Assembly: GCA_964461885.1 (NCBI GenBank)
Contig: CAYWVY010000016.1
Coordinates: forward strand, 1-35,266
Reading direction: 5' to 3'
Length of the DNA stretch: 35,266 bases
From: UBA288 sp964461885
GTDB taxonomy: Archaea > Halobacteriota > Methanomicrobia > Methanomicrobiales > Methanospirillaceae
The notes under the pieces were generated by a model. That model worked only from the letters and a program-made list of their open reading frames with translations, searched no databases and was not told the DNA's origin. Made by a program: the position numbers and the translations under genes. This document shows positions 1-7,329 of this stretch, piece after piece; position 1 is the stretch's first letter, and each line of letters starts with the position of its first letter.

Positions 1-162
1 CGCATGAAGCTCAACGACATGCTGTCGTACGAGCTCAAGACCGCGGTCAAGGAAGTCGTCGGGACGTGTGTCTCGGTCGGCGTGACCGTGGAAGGCCGGA
101 AGCCGAAAGAGGTCCTGGCCGCAATCGATGCGGGAGAATTCGACGGCGTGCTCTCCGCGTAA
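1..162 (+). CDS. rpl11: Large ribosomal subunit protein L11 (uL11), 3' end only
   Basis: The window opens inside this gene in frame 1; 53 codons remain before the TAA at 160-162. The visible C-terminus (AVKEVVGTCVSVGVTVEG, ending FDGVLSA) matches the C-terminal rRNA-binding domain of archaeal L11, which binds 23S rRNA at the GTPase-associated centre. It is followed by the L1, L10 and L12 genes on the same strand, the usual archaeal L11-L1-L10-L12 order, which supports the call despite the short fragment. The start and N-terminal domain lie outside the window. Confidence 0.93.
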   Translation, partial: RMKLNDMLSYELKTAVKEVVGTCVSVGVTVEGRKPKEVLAAIDAGEFDGVLSA

Positions 163-210
163 TCTGGCAGCCCATAGAAGATCGCAAGGTCGAAAGACTA
201 TGGAGCGAGA

Positions 211-855
211 ATGGTAGAGCGAAAAAAGATCCTGGAAGCCGTCAGAACGGCAATCGAGAGCGCGCCAGAGCGCAAGTTCTCTGAGTCCGTGGACCTCACG
301 GTCAACCTCAAGAATATCGACATGGCGCAGCCGAAGAACCGTATTGACGAGACGATCCTCCTCCCGCAGGGGACGGGGCGTCCGATCGGGATCGCAGTGC
401 TCGGCAAGGGCGAGATCACGACGCAGGCGAAAGAGGCCGGCGTCGACCTGATCATCGGCCCCGAGGAGATCGAGCGGCTTGGCGGGGAACCCCGCGAGGC
501 CCGCAAGATCGCGAACCAGTACAGGTTCTTCCTCGCCGAGACCGCGGTCATGCCCCTCGTGGGGCGCTGGCTCGGCGTCCGGCTCGGCCCGCGCGGCAAG
601 ATGCCGCTGCCGATCACACAGGGAATGGACATCCGTCCGATCGTCGAACGTCTGCGCGGTTCGGTCAAGATCCGCACAAAGGACAAGAAGGTCTTCCACG
701 CAAAGGTCGGCACGACAGCGATGGAGCCCGAGCAGCTTGCCGAGAACATCGACGCGGTCCTGAGACGAGTTGAGTCCGTGCTCGACCAGGGCGCAATGAA
801 CGTCCGGTCGATCTACGTCAAGACCACGATGGGCCCGGCCGTGAAGGTGGAGTAA
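211..855 (+). CDS. rpl1: Large ribosomal subunit protein L1 (uL1)
   Basis: A 214-residue protein, normal for archaeal L1. It binds 23S rRNA at the L1 stalk and helps release deacylated tRNA; in several methanogens L1 also represses its own mRNA. Family segments seen include KNIDMAQPKNRIDE near residue 30, GPRGKMPLP near residue 127, and the C-terminal RSIYVKTTMGPAVKVE. The ATG at 211 has a GGAG ribosome-binding site at 202-205, five bases upstream. The stop codon directly abuts the L10 ATG, so translation of the two is probably coupled. I did not identify an L1 autoregulatory mRNA target site in the short L11-L1 gap. Confidence 0.96.
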   Translation: MVERKKILEAVRTAIESAPERKFSESVDLTVNLKNIDMAQPKNRIDETILLPQGTGRPIGIAVLGKGEITTQAKEAGVDLIIGPEEIERLGGEPREARKIANQYRFFLAETAVMPLVGRWLGVRLGPRGKMPLPITQGMDIRPIVERLRGSVKIRTKDKKVFHAKVGTTAMEPEQLAENIDAVLRRVESVLDQGAMNVRSIYVKTTMGPAVKVE

Positions 856-1710
856 ATGGCGCTGTACACGCATCACCTGCCCGACTGGAAGCGGAAGGAG
901 GTCGAGGCGATCAAGGACAAGACCAGCGAGTTCACGCTGGTCGGTCTCGTCGACGTCTACGGCATCCCCGCCGCGCAGCTCCAGCAGATCCGGCGGAACC
1001 TCAGGGGCATCGCCGTGATCAAGATGGCGCGGAACACGCTGATGCACCACTCGTTCAACGAACTCGGGGGAGACCTCGAGGGCGCCCGCAAGTACATCGA
1101 CGGCAACACCGCCCTGATCTACTCGAACGAGAACCCGTTCCGGCTGTACAAACTGCTCGAGCAGAACAAGACCAAGATGGCCGCCAAGGCCGGCCAGACC
1201 GCCCCCGAGGACATCGTCGTCGCAAAGGGTCCGACCTCGTTCAAGCCGGGCCCCATCGTCGGCGAACTCCAGCAGGCCGGCATCCCGGCCGCGATCCAGG
1301 GCGGAAAAGTCCAGATCAAGGAGACCAAGACCGTCGTCAAGAAGGGCGGCGTGATCAACGCCAAGCAGGCGGACGTGCTCGCCAAGCTCGGAGTCAAGCC
1401 GATGGACGTCGGCCTGGTGATCCAGGCCGTCTTCTACCAGGGCTCGGTCTTCGAACCGGACGTGCTCAACGTCGACGAAGCGGCGATCCTCGCCCAGTTC
1501 GGACTTGCGGCCGCGCAGGCGTTCAACCTCTCGGTGAACGCGGCGATCCCGACTGCAGAGACGATCGGTGCGATCCTGACCCGGGCCGAGCGCGAGGCGA
1601 GAGGCCTCGGCGTCGAGGCTCCGGTCTATGCGAAGGAGATTGTCGGTGCGATCATCGGCAAGGCGTACAGAGAGACGACGGCGGTTCAGACCGCCGTCGG
1701 AGAATATTAA
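856..1710 (+). CDS. rpl10: Large ribosomal subunit protein L10 (uL10/P0), lacking an acidic tail
   Basis: This is the stalk-base protein P0: it binds 23S rRNA and carries dimers of L12/P1. The N-terminal RNA-binding domain is clear (residues 1-110, with RNTLMHHSF near 55 and LIYSNENPFRLYKLL near 90), followed by the archaeal insertion domain (GPTSFKPGPIVGEL) and C-terminal helices that would hold L12. The ATG follows the L1 stop with no gap. The protein is 284 residues and ends TAVQTAVGEY. The charged hinge and the GLGALFG-type tail that many archaeal P0 proteins share with P1 are absent, although the downstream L12 has them. This may be normal for the lineage. Confidence 0.95.
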   Translation: MALYTHHLPDWKRKEVEAIKDKTSEFTLVGLVDVYGIPAAQLQQIRRNLRGIAVIKMARNTLMHHSFNELGGDLEGARKYIDGNTALIYSNENPFRLYKLLEQNKTKMAAKAGQTAPEDIVVAKGPTSFKPGPIVGELQQAGIPAAIQGGKVQIKETKTVVKKGGVINAKQADVLAKLGVKPMDVGLVIQAVFYQGSVFEPDVLNVDEAAILAQFGLAAAQAFNLSVNAAIPTAETIGAILTRAEREARGLGVEAPVYAKEIVGAIIGKAYRETTAVQTAVGEY

Positions 1711-1725
1711 CCGAGGTTGATTGAG

Positions 1726-2037
1726 ATGGAATATATCTATGCAGCGCTCCTGCTCCACAAGGCAGGCAAGGAAGTCAGCGAAGAGAACGTGAAGGCCGTG
1801 CTCTCGGCCGCCGGTGTCGCCGCGAACGACGCTCGTGTCAAGGCGCTCGTCGCCTCGCTCGAGGGCGTCGACATCAACGAGGCCATCGAGAAGGCCGCCG
1901 TGGCCCCCGTCGCGGTTGCCGCCGCCCCCGCCACGGGCGCCTCCCCCGCCGCCGCTGCGGCAGAGGAAGAGCCCGAGAAGGACGAGAAGGAAGAGGAAGA
2001 GAGCGGCATGGCAGGGCTCGGTGCCCTGTTCGGCTGA
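1726..2037 (+). CDS. rpl12: Large ribosomal subunit protein P1/L12
   Basis: A 103-residue stalk protein that recruits translational GTPases. The N-terminal dimerisation region begins MEYIYAALLLHKAGKEV, the usual archaeal start, so I use the ATG at 1726. The in-frame TTG at 1717 is rejected because GAGG at 1713-1716 sits correctly for 1726. An Ala/Pro-rich hinge (residues 62-85) leads to an acidic run (EEEPEKDEKEEEE) and the factor-binding tail MAGLGALFG. It is the last gene of the ribosomal operon. Confidence 0.96.
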   Translation: MEYIYAALLLHKAGKEVSEENVKAVLSAAGVAANDARVKALVASLEGVDINEAIEKAAVAPVAVAAAPATGASPAAAAAEEEPEKDEKEEEESGMAGLGALFG

Positions 2038-2038
2038 A

Positions 2039-2053
2039 CCTCTCTCTCTTTTC
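2039..2053 (+). terminator. Possible pyrimidine-rich terminator after rpl12
   Basis: A CT-rich run ending in TTTT begins directly after the rpl12 stop. Archaeal termination often needs only oligo-T, and a highly expressed operon should end here, but the run is short and has no stem. The rest of the gap to 2329 shows no gene; a weak TATA-like CTTATC lies near 2270. Confidence 0.3.
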
Positions 2054-2329
2054 GTCCGTTCGTTCCCCGCAGGTCCCGCCTCTTTTCTCAGACTCCCGAA
2101 GGTCGATCTCCCGCTGGCAGGAGCTCCCGCCGTCGCTCTCTACCCCGGCACCGGCCCGCCGCACCGGGACTGCCGCGCATCGCACCGTCGTTCGGTGTGC
2201 GCCGGGCACCGGGAACCGCCGGGGTTCGTCCGGCCGGTACCGTCAGACGTAAATGCCAGCCCGTATCCTTATCTCCCACGATGGTCTCGCCGGGGACCGA
2301 TTGTCGTTACCCGGTGGGGGGACGGCTCC

Positions 2330-2722
2330 ATGAACGATGAGGTGGCAACCGGGCACGCCGTGGTTCTTCTCGGGCTCGACCTGGCCGTACCCTACCTCCC
2401 CGAGCTCTGCTATCTGGCCGGGGCTATCCTCATCCTGCTCGGCTGGGTCGGATGGCGGCGGGGATGCCGGTGGTCGCCCGGCTCCATCTTCCTGCTGATT
2501 CGGCACCCACAGTACCTCGGCGTGCTGTTGATCGCGCTCGGGCTGTTCATCCGGTGGGCTACCCTCCCGTTCCTGAGTATCTGGCCGCTCCTCATCCTCC
2601 TCTCCTCGTGGGTGGCCGGGCAGGACCGGTTCGGGCCCGAGCGCGGCCTCCACGAGGCCCTGCGGGGGTACGGCGACGGGGCCGTGTCGCTCCTGTCCCG
2701 GCTCCAGGCCCGGCGCCGCTGA
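2330..2722 (+). CDS. Small isoprenylcysteine carboxyl methyltransferase-like membrane protein
   Basis: A 130-residue hydrophobic protein. Two membrane segments are visible early (about residues 8-40), then the motif RHPQYLG at 58-64 and a third, probably re-entrant, hydrophobic stretch (65-96). The C-terminal GPERGLHEALRGYGD resembles the E-x-x-L-x-x-x-x-G-x-Y segment of the ICMT/phospholipid methyltransferase family, whose members use S-adenosylmethionine to methylate a prenylcysteine, lipid or small molecule. At 130 residues it is shorter than most family members, and the substrate cannot be inferred. The start at 2330 is the first ATG that precedes the membrane segments; a longer upstream reading has atypical composition. 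It stands alone between the ribosomal operon and the convergent cdh block. Confidence 0.72.
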   Translation: MNDEVATGHAVVLLGLDLAVPYLPELCYLAGAILILLGWVGWRRGCRWSPGSIFLLIRHPQYLGVLLIALGLFIRWATLPFLSIWPLLILLSSWVAGQDRFGPERGLHEALRGYGDGAVSLLSRLQARRR

Positions 2723-2806
2723 GCCCTACCCGCTCCCGGTAACGAGAAGGACAAGACTCCGAGCACCAGCCGGCGGCCAGCCTCGCGCCACCGGTGCCGA
2801 GTAGAG

Positions 2807-2834
2807 ATGGAGCATCAGCAGGAGCGTGCTCCAT
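2807..2834. terminator. Hairpin between convergent genes
   Basis: ATGGAGCA at 2807-2814 and TGCTCCAT at 2827-2834 form a perfect 8-bp stem with a 12-base loop. It lies between the stop of the ICMT-like gene (2722) and the stop of the RACo-like gene (2842, minus strand), where a bidirectional terminator or 3'-end stabiliser would be expected. No T-run follows on either strand, so the role is uncertain. Confidence 0.35.
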
Positions 2835-2841
2835 GCGGTGG

Positions 2842-4668
2842 TCACGGCTCAATCGCAAAGAGGTCTGCCCGGCCGGGTATCTGGAGCGCGGCAGTGTAGG
2901 CCTCGATAAAGGCCGGATCCACGAGGAGGTCGATATAGGCCGTCGACGCGGCGCAGTCGATCGCCTCGCGCCGTCGCGCACGTGATACGAGCGCGGCGTA
3001 CGCGCCCGTAAGTGAACCGTTCCCGAGCGCGTGGACCTCCGCGTTGGGCAGGCGCGGCAGAATACCGAACCCAGAGACCGAGGCGAGGTCAGCGTAAGCC
3101 CCGAAGGCCCCCGCAAGATAGAGGTGCCGGACGTCGGCTGGCCGCACCCGGTAGCGCTCGAGAAGGACCGCGACCGCCCCGAGGACTGCGGCCTTCGAAT
3201 CCATGAGATAGATCATGTCCTGCTCAGTGATTGCGATCGCCCGCTCGATCGCGCTCTCCTCGGCCGGGACGAGCACGAACTCGAGTCCGTCCCGGCCGCA
3301 CCGGACCCCCGGGGCGCCCTCGACGAGCCGGCCCGTGAAGTCCAGCGTGCCGGCCCGGTACATCGCGTACGCCGCGTCGATGATCCCCGACCCGCAGAGT
3401 CCACGGGGGCGTGAGTCGCCGATCGTGCTCCAGCCGATCGCGCCCGTCGCCGGGTTGAACGAGACCCGGTCGATCGCCCCGTCCATCGCCCGCATCCCCG
3501 ACGAGCAGCCGCCGCCCTCGAAGGCCGGGCCCGAGGCGCACGACGTGCAGGCCCGCCACTCGGCGCACCCGAGCACGATCTCGCCGTTCGTGCCGAGATC
3601 GACGAGGAGCGAGACCTCGTCCGAAGCGCAGAGCCCGGCCGTGATCATGTCCCCAACCACGTCCCCGCCGACGAACCGGCTGATCGCGGGCAGGCAGGTG
3701 ACTGGCGTCCCGACCGGGACCGAGAGCCCGAGTTCGCTCGCGTCGAACCGGATGCATCCCCGGTCGATGGGGGCGTCCACGAGCTCGAGCGGCGCGGGAT
3801 CGCGCCCGGCCGCGATCCAGGTCATGACCGTGTTGCCCGCGAGCACGATCTCGACGACGTCGGCGGGACTGACACCGGCCTCCGCCGTCGCGGCCCGGAT
3901 GACCAGGTCGATCGACTCGGCAGCGGCCCGCCTGAGGGTTGCCCGCCCCGCAACCTTCCGGCCGAAGGCGCACCGGGTCAGGAGTTCCTCACCCCAGGTG
4001 ATCTGCCGGTTGAGCGCGGCCCCGGTCGCCGCGACACGGCCTGTGGCGAGGTCCACGAGCGCCCCGACCACGGTCGTGGTCCCGAGATCGACCGCGAGGC
4101 CGTAAAGTGGCCCCGGTGACCGCACGGCCCGGAGCAATCGGGCGTCCCCTCCATCCTCGTGGACGATGCCCCAGCAGTCCCCGGCCGACGCGCGGAGGCG
4201 CCCGATCAGGGTCGGTTCCGTGCGGGGGCGCGGTCCGCAGTAGCCGGCGAGCCGAATCGAGGCGCCGATCGAGAACGGGTCGGCCTCGACCGAGACAGGG
4301 TAGGCACTGACGGCCGGGTCGAGATCGATCGAGCCCGCGAGGGCCGATATCAGGATCTTCGGTGCGACGATCCGGCTCTCGATCGGGACGGTCACCGTGC
4401 AGTTCGCGGTGACCCGGGCCCGGCAGGCGAGGACGTATCCCTGCGCCCGCTCTTCGGGCGACGGTCCGGCGCGGCCGGCGCCGCCGACCACCTCGACCGC
4501 GTCGGGGGGGGTCACGACCACCCGGCACTTGCCGCACTCCCCAGCTCCCCCACAGACTGACTCGAGGACGAGCCCGGTCTCGCGGACCAGGTCGAGCAGG
4601 AGGTCGCCGGGGCGTGCCGCGACGACCCTGCCCGACGGCTGGACGAGGACGGTGAGGGGAACGGGCAT
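2842..4668 (-). CDS. [2Fe-2S] ASKHA-domain protein, RACo-like corrinoid activator
   Basis: A 608-residue protein with a plant-type ferredoxin N-terminus: cysteines 39, 45, 48 and 82 in the C-x5-C-x2-C...C pattern (VCGGAGECGKC), suited to a [2Fe-2S] cluster. The C-terminal two thirds is an actin-like ATPase region (DUF4445 type): DLGTTT near residue 194, LLVDLGTNGEIVLG, SGPAFEGGGCSSGMRA and GLCGSGIID. Bacterial RACo proteins of this architecture use ATP hydrolysis to push an electron onto inactive Co(II) corrinoid protein. The gene starts 7 bases after cdhE, the corrinoid/Fe-S subunit, so the same job for CdhDE is a reasonable inference. Methanosarcina RamA also reactivates corrinoid proteins but carries [4Fe-4S] clusters and is a different family. 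Confidence 0.85.
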   Translation of the reverse strand: MPVPLTVLVQPSGRVVAARPGDLLLDLVRETGLVLESVCGGAGECGKCRVVVTPPDAVEVVGGAGRAGPSPEERAQGYVLACRARVTANCTVTVPIESRIVAPKILISALAGSIDLDPAVSAYPVSVEADPFSIGASIRLAGYCGPRPRTEPTLIGRLRASAGDCWGIVHEDGGDARLLRAVRSPGPLYGLAVDLGTTTVVGALVDLATGRVAATGAALNRQITWGEELLTRCAFGRKVAGRATLRRAAAESIDLVIRAATAEAGVSPADVVEIVLAGNTVMTWIAAGRDPAPLELVDAPIDRGCIRFDASELGLSVPVGTPVTCLPAISRFVGGDVVGDMITAGLCASDEVSLLVDLGTNGEIVLGCAEWRACTSCASGPAFEGGGCSSGMRAMDGAIDRVSFNPATGAIGWSTIGDSRPRGLCGSGIIDAAYAMYRAGTLDFTGRLVEGAPGVRCGRDGLEFVLVPAEESAIERAIAITEQDMIYLMDSKAAVLGAVAVLLERYRVRPADVRHLYLAGAFGAYADLASVSGFGILPRLPNAEVHALGNGSLTGAYAALVSRARRREAIDCAASTAYIDLLVDPAFIEAYTAALQIPGRADLFAIEP

Positions 4669-4675
4669 GGTGGGC

Positions 4676-6097
4676 TCAGGCCGGCCCCGGGGGCCAGCGC
4701 TCCTTCAGGAACTGGGGGAGGCCCGAGGAGTCCTTCGGCCCGACCAGGACACGCCAGCCGGTCGCCTCGGCCGCTTCGCCCGAGAGGCGCGCCGCGAGCC
4801 CCGGGATGACGAGCACCCGGTGGTCCACGCGGTCCGCGACCCCGGAGGCCGCGAGCGCCTCGGCGATCCCGGCCGCCGAGAAGTACCGGCCCGCAACCGC
4901 GCTCTCGACCGAGAGCCCGCCCGTGTCCTCCACCACCAGGTAGCACGAGAGGTTCGCGGACTTGATGTCCGACTCGACTGTGAAGTACGTGAGCGCGTAG
5001 TTGGCCGTCACGAGTACGGGGCTCTGCCGATCGGGGCTGCCGAACTCGCGCAGGCCCGGCTCGACCGCGACCGGCTTTCGGGGGTCCGTGTAGATGTTGA
5101 ACCGCCAGAGGAGGGTCGGGAGCACGGACCAGCCCTCGAGCCCGTGCAGCACCAGGAGGTCTGCGTACCGCGAGAGGAGGGCCGAGGCCGTGACCGCCTC
5201 GTCGAACGCGCACCGGGTCGGGTCGAGCTCCTCGCCGGTGAAAGCCGCGAGGGGCGCGCCGAGGAGCGGGTACCCGAGGAGGTCGTCCCCGCCCCGGATC
5301 GCGGCGTATCGGCAGCGGGCGAAGTTCCGGAGGGTATGGGCGAGCCCTGATCCGGGGAAGGTGCCGGGGTCGAGGACCAGGTCGTCGAGCCCCCAGGCAC
5401 GGAGGGTCTTCGTAAGCGTGCGGAGCCCGGCGAGGTCGTCGGGGGCCGAGACCGCGACCGGGCAGTCCGCCTCGAGTGCGAGCTCGGCCATCTCGCGCCA
5501 GTTGGTCCGGTCGGCCGCGTGCAGGAGGGGGCGGCGCCCCGGCGCACCCTCAAGCCCTGCTCGGAGGACGGCCGGGTCGGGCGAGCAGAGCAGGAGCGGC
5601 AGGTCGCAGGAGGCCGCGACCGTCCCGACGGCCGACCTAAACCGCTCGGGGTCGCCCGTGACCGATCGCACCGCGATCGCGTCGAGGCGGAGGTCGCGGC
5701 CGATGTAGTTGTACGAGAAGTCCGCGGCCGTTCGGACGCGCTCGACGAGGAGGTCCTGCGGGAGGGCGTCGTCGACCGCGATCGCGCAGGCGGTCGGGTG
5801 GTGGTACGTGAACTCATGCCGCTGGACCACGTACTTCCCCCCGACCGTGACCGCGGTCGGGCCGTCACCGATCCGGACCGTGCGGACAGGAGGCGCGAGC
5901 AGGGCGTCGAGGTCGGCCCTGTCCCCGGTGTACTCGGGGCGGAGGAGCGGCGGGCAGGCGTCGAGGGTCAGCTCCCGGTTGACGAGCCGGGTCGCGAACG
6001 CCATGCAGTTCGGCTCGCCGCACTCGCCGCAGTTCGTCCGCGGCAGAAGCCGGTAAACCTCGATCGGGCTCGTCTCGGTGATGGACCGCTTCGCCAT
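4676..6097 (-). CDS. cdhE: CODH/ACS gamma subunit, corrinoid/iron-sulfur protein large subunit
   Basis: The 473-residue large subunit of the corrinoid protein that carries the methyl group from tetrahydromethanopterin to the acetyl-CoA synthase. The N-terminal [4Fe-4S] site is intact: C23, C26, C31 and C48 (TNCGECGEPNC...DACPPLL), the cluster that reduces the cobamide. A TIM-barrel region follows, with a C-terminal cobamide-binding domain (about residues 330-473). The ATG overlaps the cdhD stop by one base (TGATG), so the two partners are translated together, as their heterodimer requires. The RACo-like gene follows 7 bases later. Confidence 0.95.
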   Translation of the reverse strand: MAKRSITETSPIEVYRLLPRTNCGECGEPNCMAFATRLVNRELTLDACPPLLRPEYTGDRADLDALLAPPVRTVRIGDGPTAVTVGGKYVVQRHEFTYHHPTACAIAVDDALPQDLLVERVRTAADFSYNYIGRDLRLDAIAVRSVTGDPERFRSAVGTVAASCDLPLLLCSPDPAVLRAGLEGAPGRRPLLHAADRTNWREMAELALEADCPVAVSAPDDLAGLRTLTKTLRAWGLDDLVLDPGTFPGSGLAHTLRNFARCRYAAIRGGDDLLGYPLLGAPLAAFTGEELDPTRCAFDEAVTASALLSRYADLLVLHGLEGWSVLPTLLWRFNIYTDPRKPVAVEPGLREFGSPDRQSPVLVTANYALTYFTVESDIKSANLSCYLVVEDTGGLSVESAVAGRYFSAAGIAEALAASGVADRVDHRVLVIPGLAARLSGEAAEATGWRVLVGPKDSSGLPQFLKERWPPGPA

Positions 6098-7329
6098 CAG
6101 GCCTCACCCCCGAGCCGGGCCGTGACCCAGTCGTTCGCTCGCCCCTCGGCGACCTCCTCGAGGGGCCAGGAGCAGAGCGCGTCGATGGCGCGGCGCATGG
6201 CCCCGATCGCGGCGGGATGCGACATCATGAAGATATCGACCCCCGCGAGCAGGAGCGAGAGCGCGGTCTCCGTCTCCCAGAGCGGGCCGCGGAGCTCGGG
6301 ACTCCCATAGGTCGGGGGCATCGCCATCCAGGCCTCTCGCGCAGCCCAGGCGTTGGTCGAGCCCGAGATGGTCGGGTGCTGGAGCTCGGCGTCGCCCATC
6401 AGGGCCGCGTGCCGGGCACGCTCGTGGATCGAGAACGAGTACTCGAGGCCGTATCCGAGTGCGACCGTGGTCAGATCCATCACGATCCGCTCGGCCGGCA
6501 GGTACTCGTAGAGCCGGCGGTTCAGCTCCTTCGCGTCGTTCAACTCGAGCCCAGTGAAGGCGAGCAGGTTGTGGCCGTGCTCGGCTGCTGCCTTCGCGAC
6601 CTTCTCGAGGGTTTTGGCGGTCGCCATATCGAGCGTGACCGAGTTCAGGAGGAGCCGCTCTCCCGCGGCCATGGCCGCGACCTCGGCGAAGACGTCCGCG
6701 TCTTTGCGGGGGTCCCCGCACCCCCCGACGATCAGGGGGACGTCGACGGCCTGGAGCACGTTCTCGACCGTGGTCGCGGCCTCGCGGGGGCTCGTGTTCC
6801 GGATCAGGGGGTCGGTCGAGAGGAGGTGGACCGTGACGGCCTTCGCCCCGAAGCGGTTGACGTTCAGGCGCGCCCACTCGGCGGGGTCGTCCCGTACCTC
6901 CTCGAACGGGGCCCGGAGCGCCTTCGGCATGGGCACGCGGGTATCGAAGACGTCCATCGAGATGACCGGGCGGTTGACGATCGGCCGGTCGAAGAGCGCG
7001 AAGGCTGGGGCCTCGGCCCCGCCGATGGTGAGGGCGCGCGCCCGCGACCCGCCCTCGCGCCGGGTCGCGCCGAGCACGACCTCGCGGACCCGCCCTGGGT
7101 AATCGGGCCGCTCGAGGGCGAACTCGGCCGGGAGCAGCTCGCCCGGCCGCTCGGGTCCCGCCTCGGGCTGGGGGAGCCTGGCGGCCGGCGGGGCGAACGC
7201 GCCGAGGGGCAGGCGGAGCTCGAGCTCGTCCAGCTCGAGGCTGAACCCCTCGAGCTCGATCCGGCCAGCCGTCCGGAGCATGGCAAGGAGTTCGGGGCCG
7301 AGGGCCCCGACGAGGTCCCGGCCGTTCAT
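6097..7329 (-). CDS. cdhD: CODH/ACS delta subunit, corrinoid/iron-sulfur protein small subunit
   Basis: A 410-residue TIM-barrel subunit that pairs with CdhE. Recognisable family stretches are FDRPIVNRPVISMDVFD, DPLIRNTSP, LIVGGCGDPRKDADV, LLNSVTLDMA and IVMDLTTVALGYGLEYSFS. The N-terminal 90 residues are proline/glutamate-rich and more divergent. The ATG shares ATGA with the cdhC stop, and the stop overlaps the cdhE start. It acts in the cytoplasm as part of the five-subunit complex, handing the methyl-corrinoid to CdhC. It is slightly shorter than Methanosarcina CdhD. Confidence 0.95.
   Translation of the reverse strand: MNGRDLVGALGPELLAMLRTAGRIELEGFSLELDELELRLPLGAFAPPAARLPQPEAGPERPGELLPAEFALERPDYPGRVREVVLGATRREGGSRARALTIGGAEAPAFALFDRPIVNRPVISMDVFDTRVPMPKALRAPFEEVRDDPAEWARLNVNRFGAKAVTVHLLSTDPLIRNTSPREAATTVENVLQAVDVPLIVGGCGDPRKDADVFAEVAAMAAGERLLLNSVTLDMATAKTLEKVAKAAAEHGHNLLAFTGLELNDAKELNRRLYEYLPAERIVMDLTTVALGYGLEYSFSIHERARHAALMGDAELQHPTISGSTNAWAAREAWMAMPPTYGSPELRGPLWETETALSLLLAGVDIFMMSHPAAIGAMRRAIDALCSWPLEEVAEGRANDWVTARLGGEA

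Noticed and set aside
1717..1725. TTG start for rpl12
   Set aside because: Archaeal P1 begins MEYIY, and the GAGG at 1713-1716 is spaced for the ATG at 1726.
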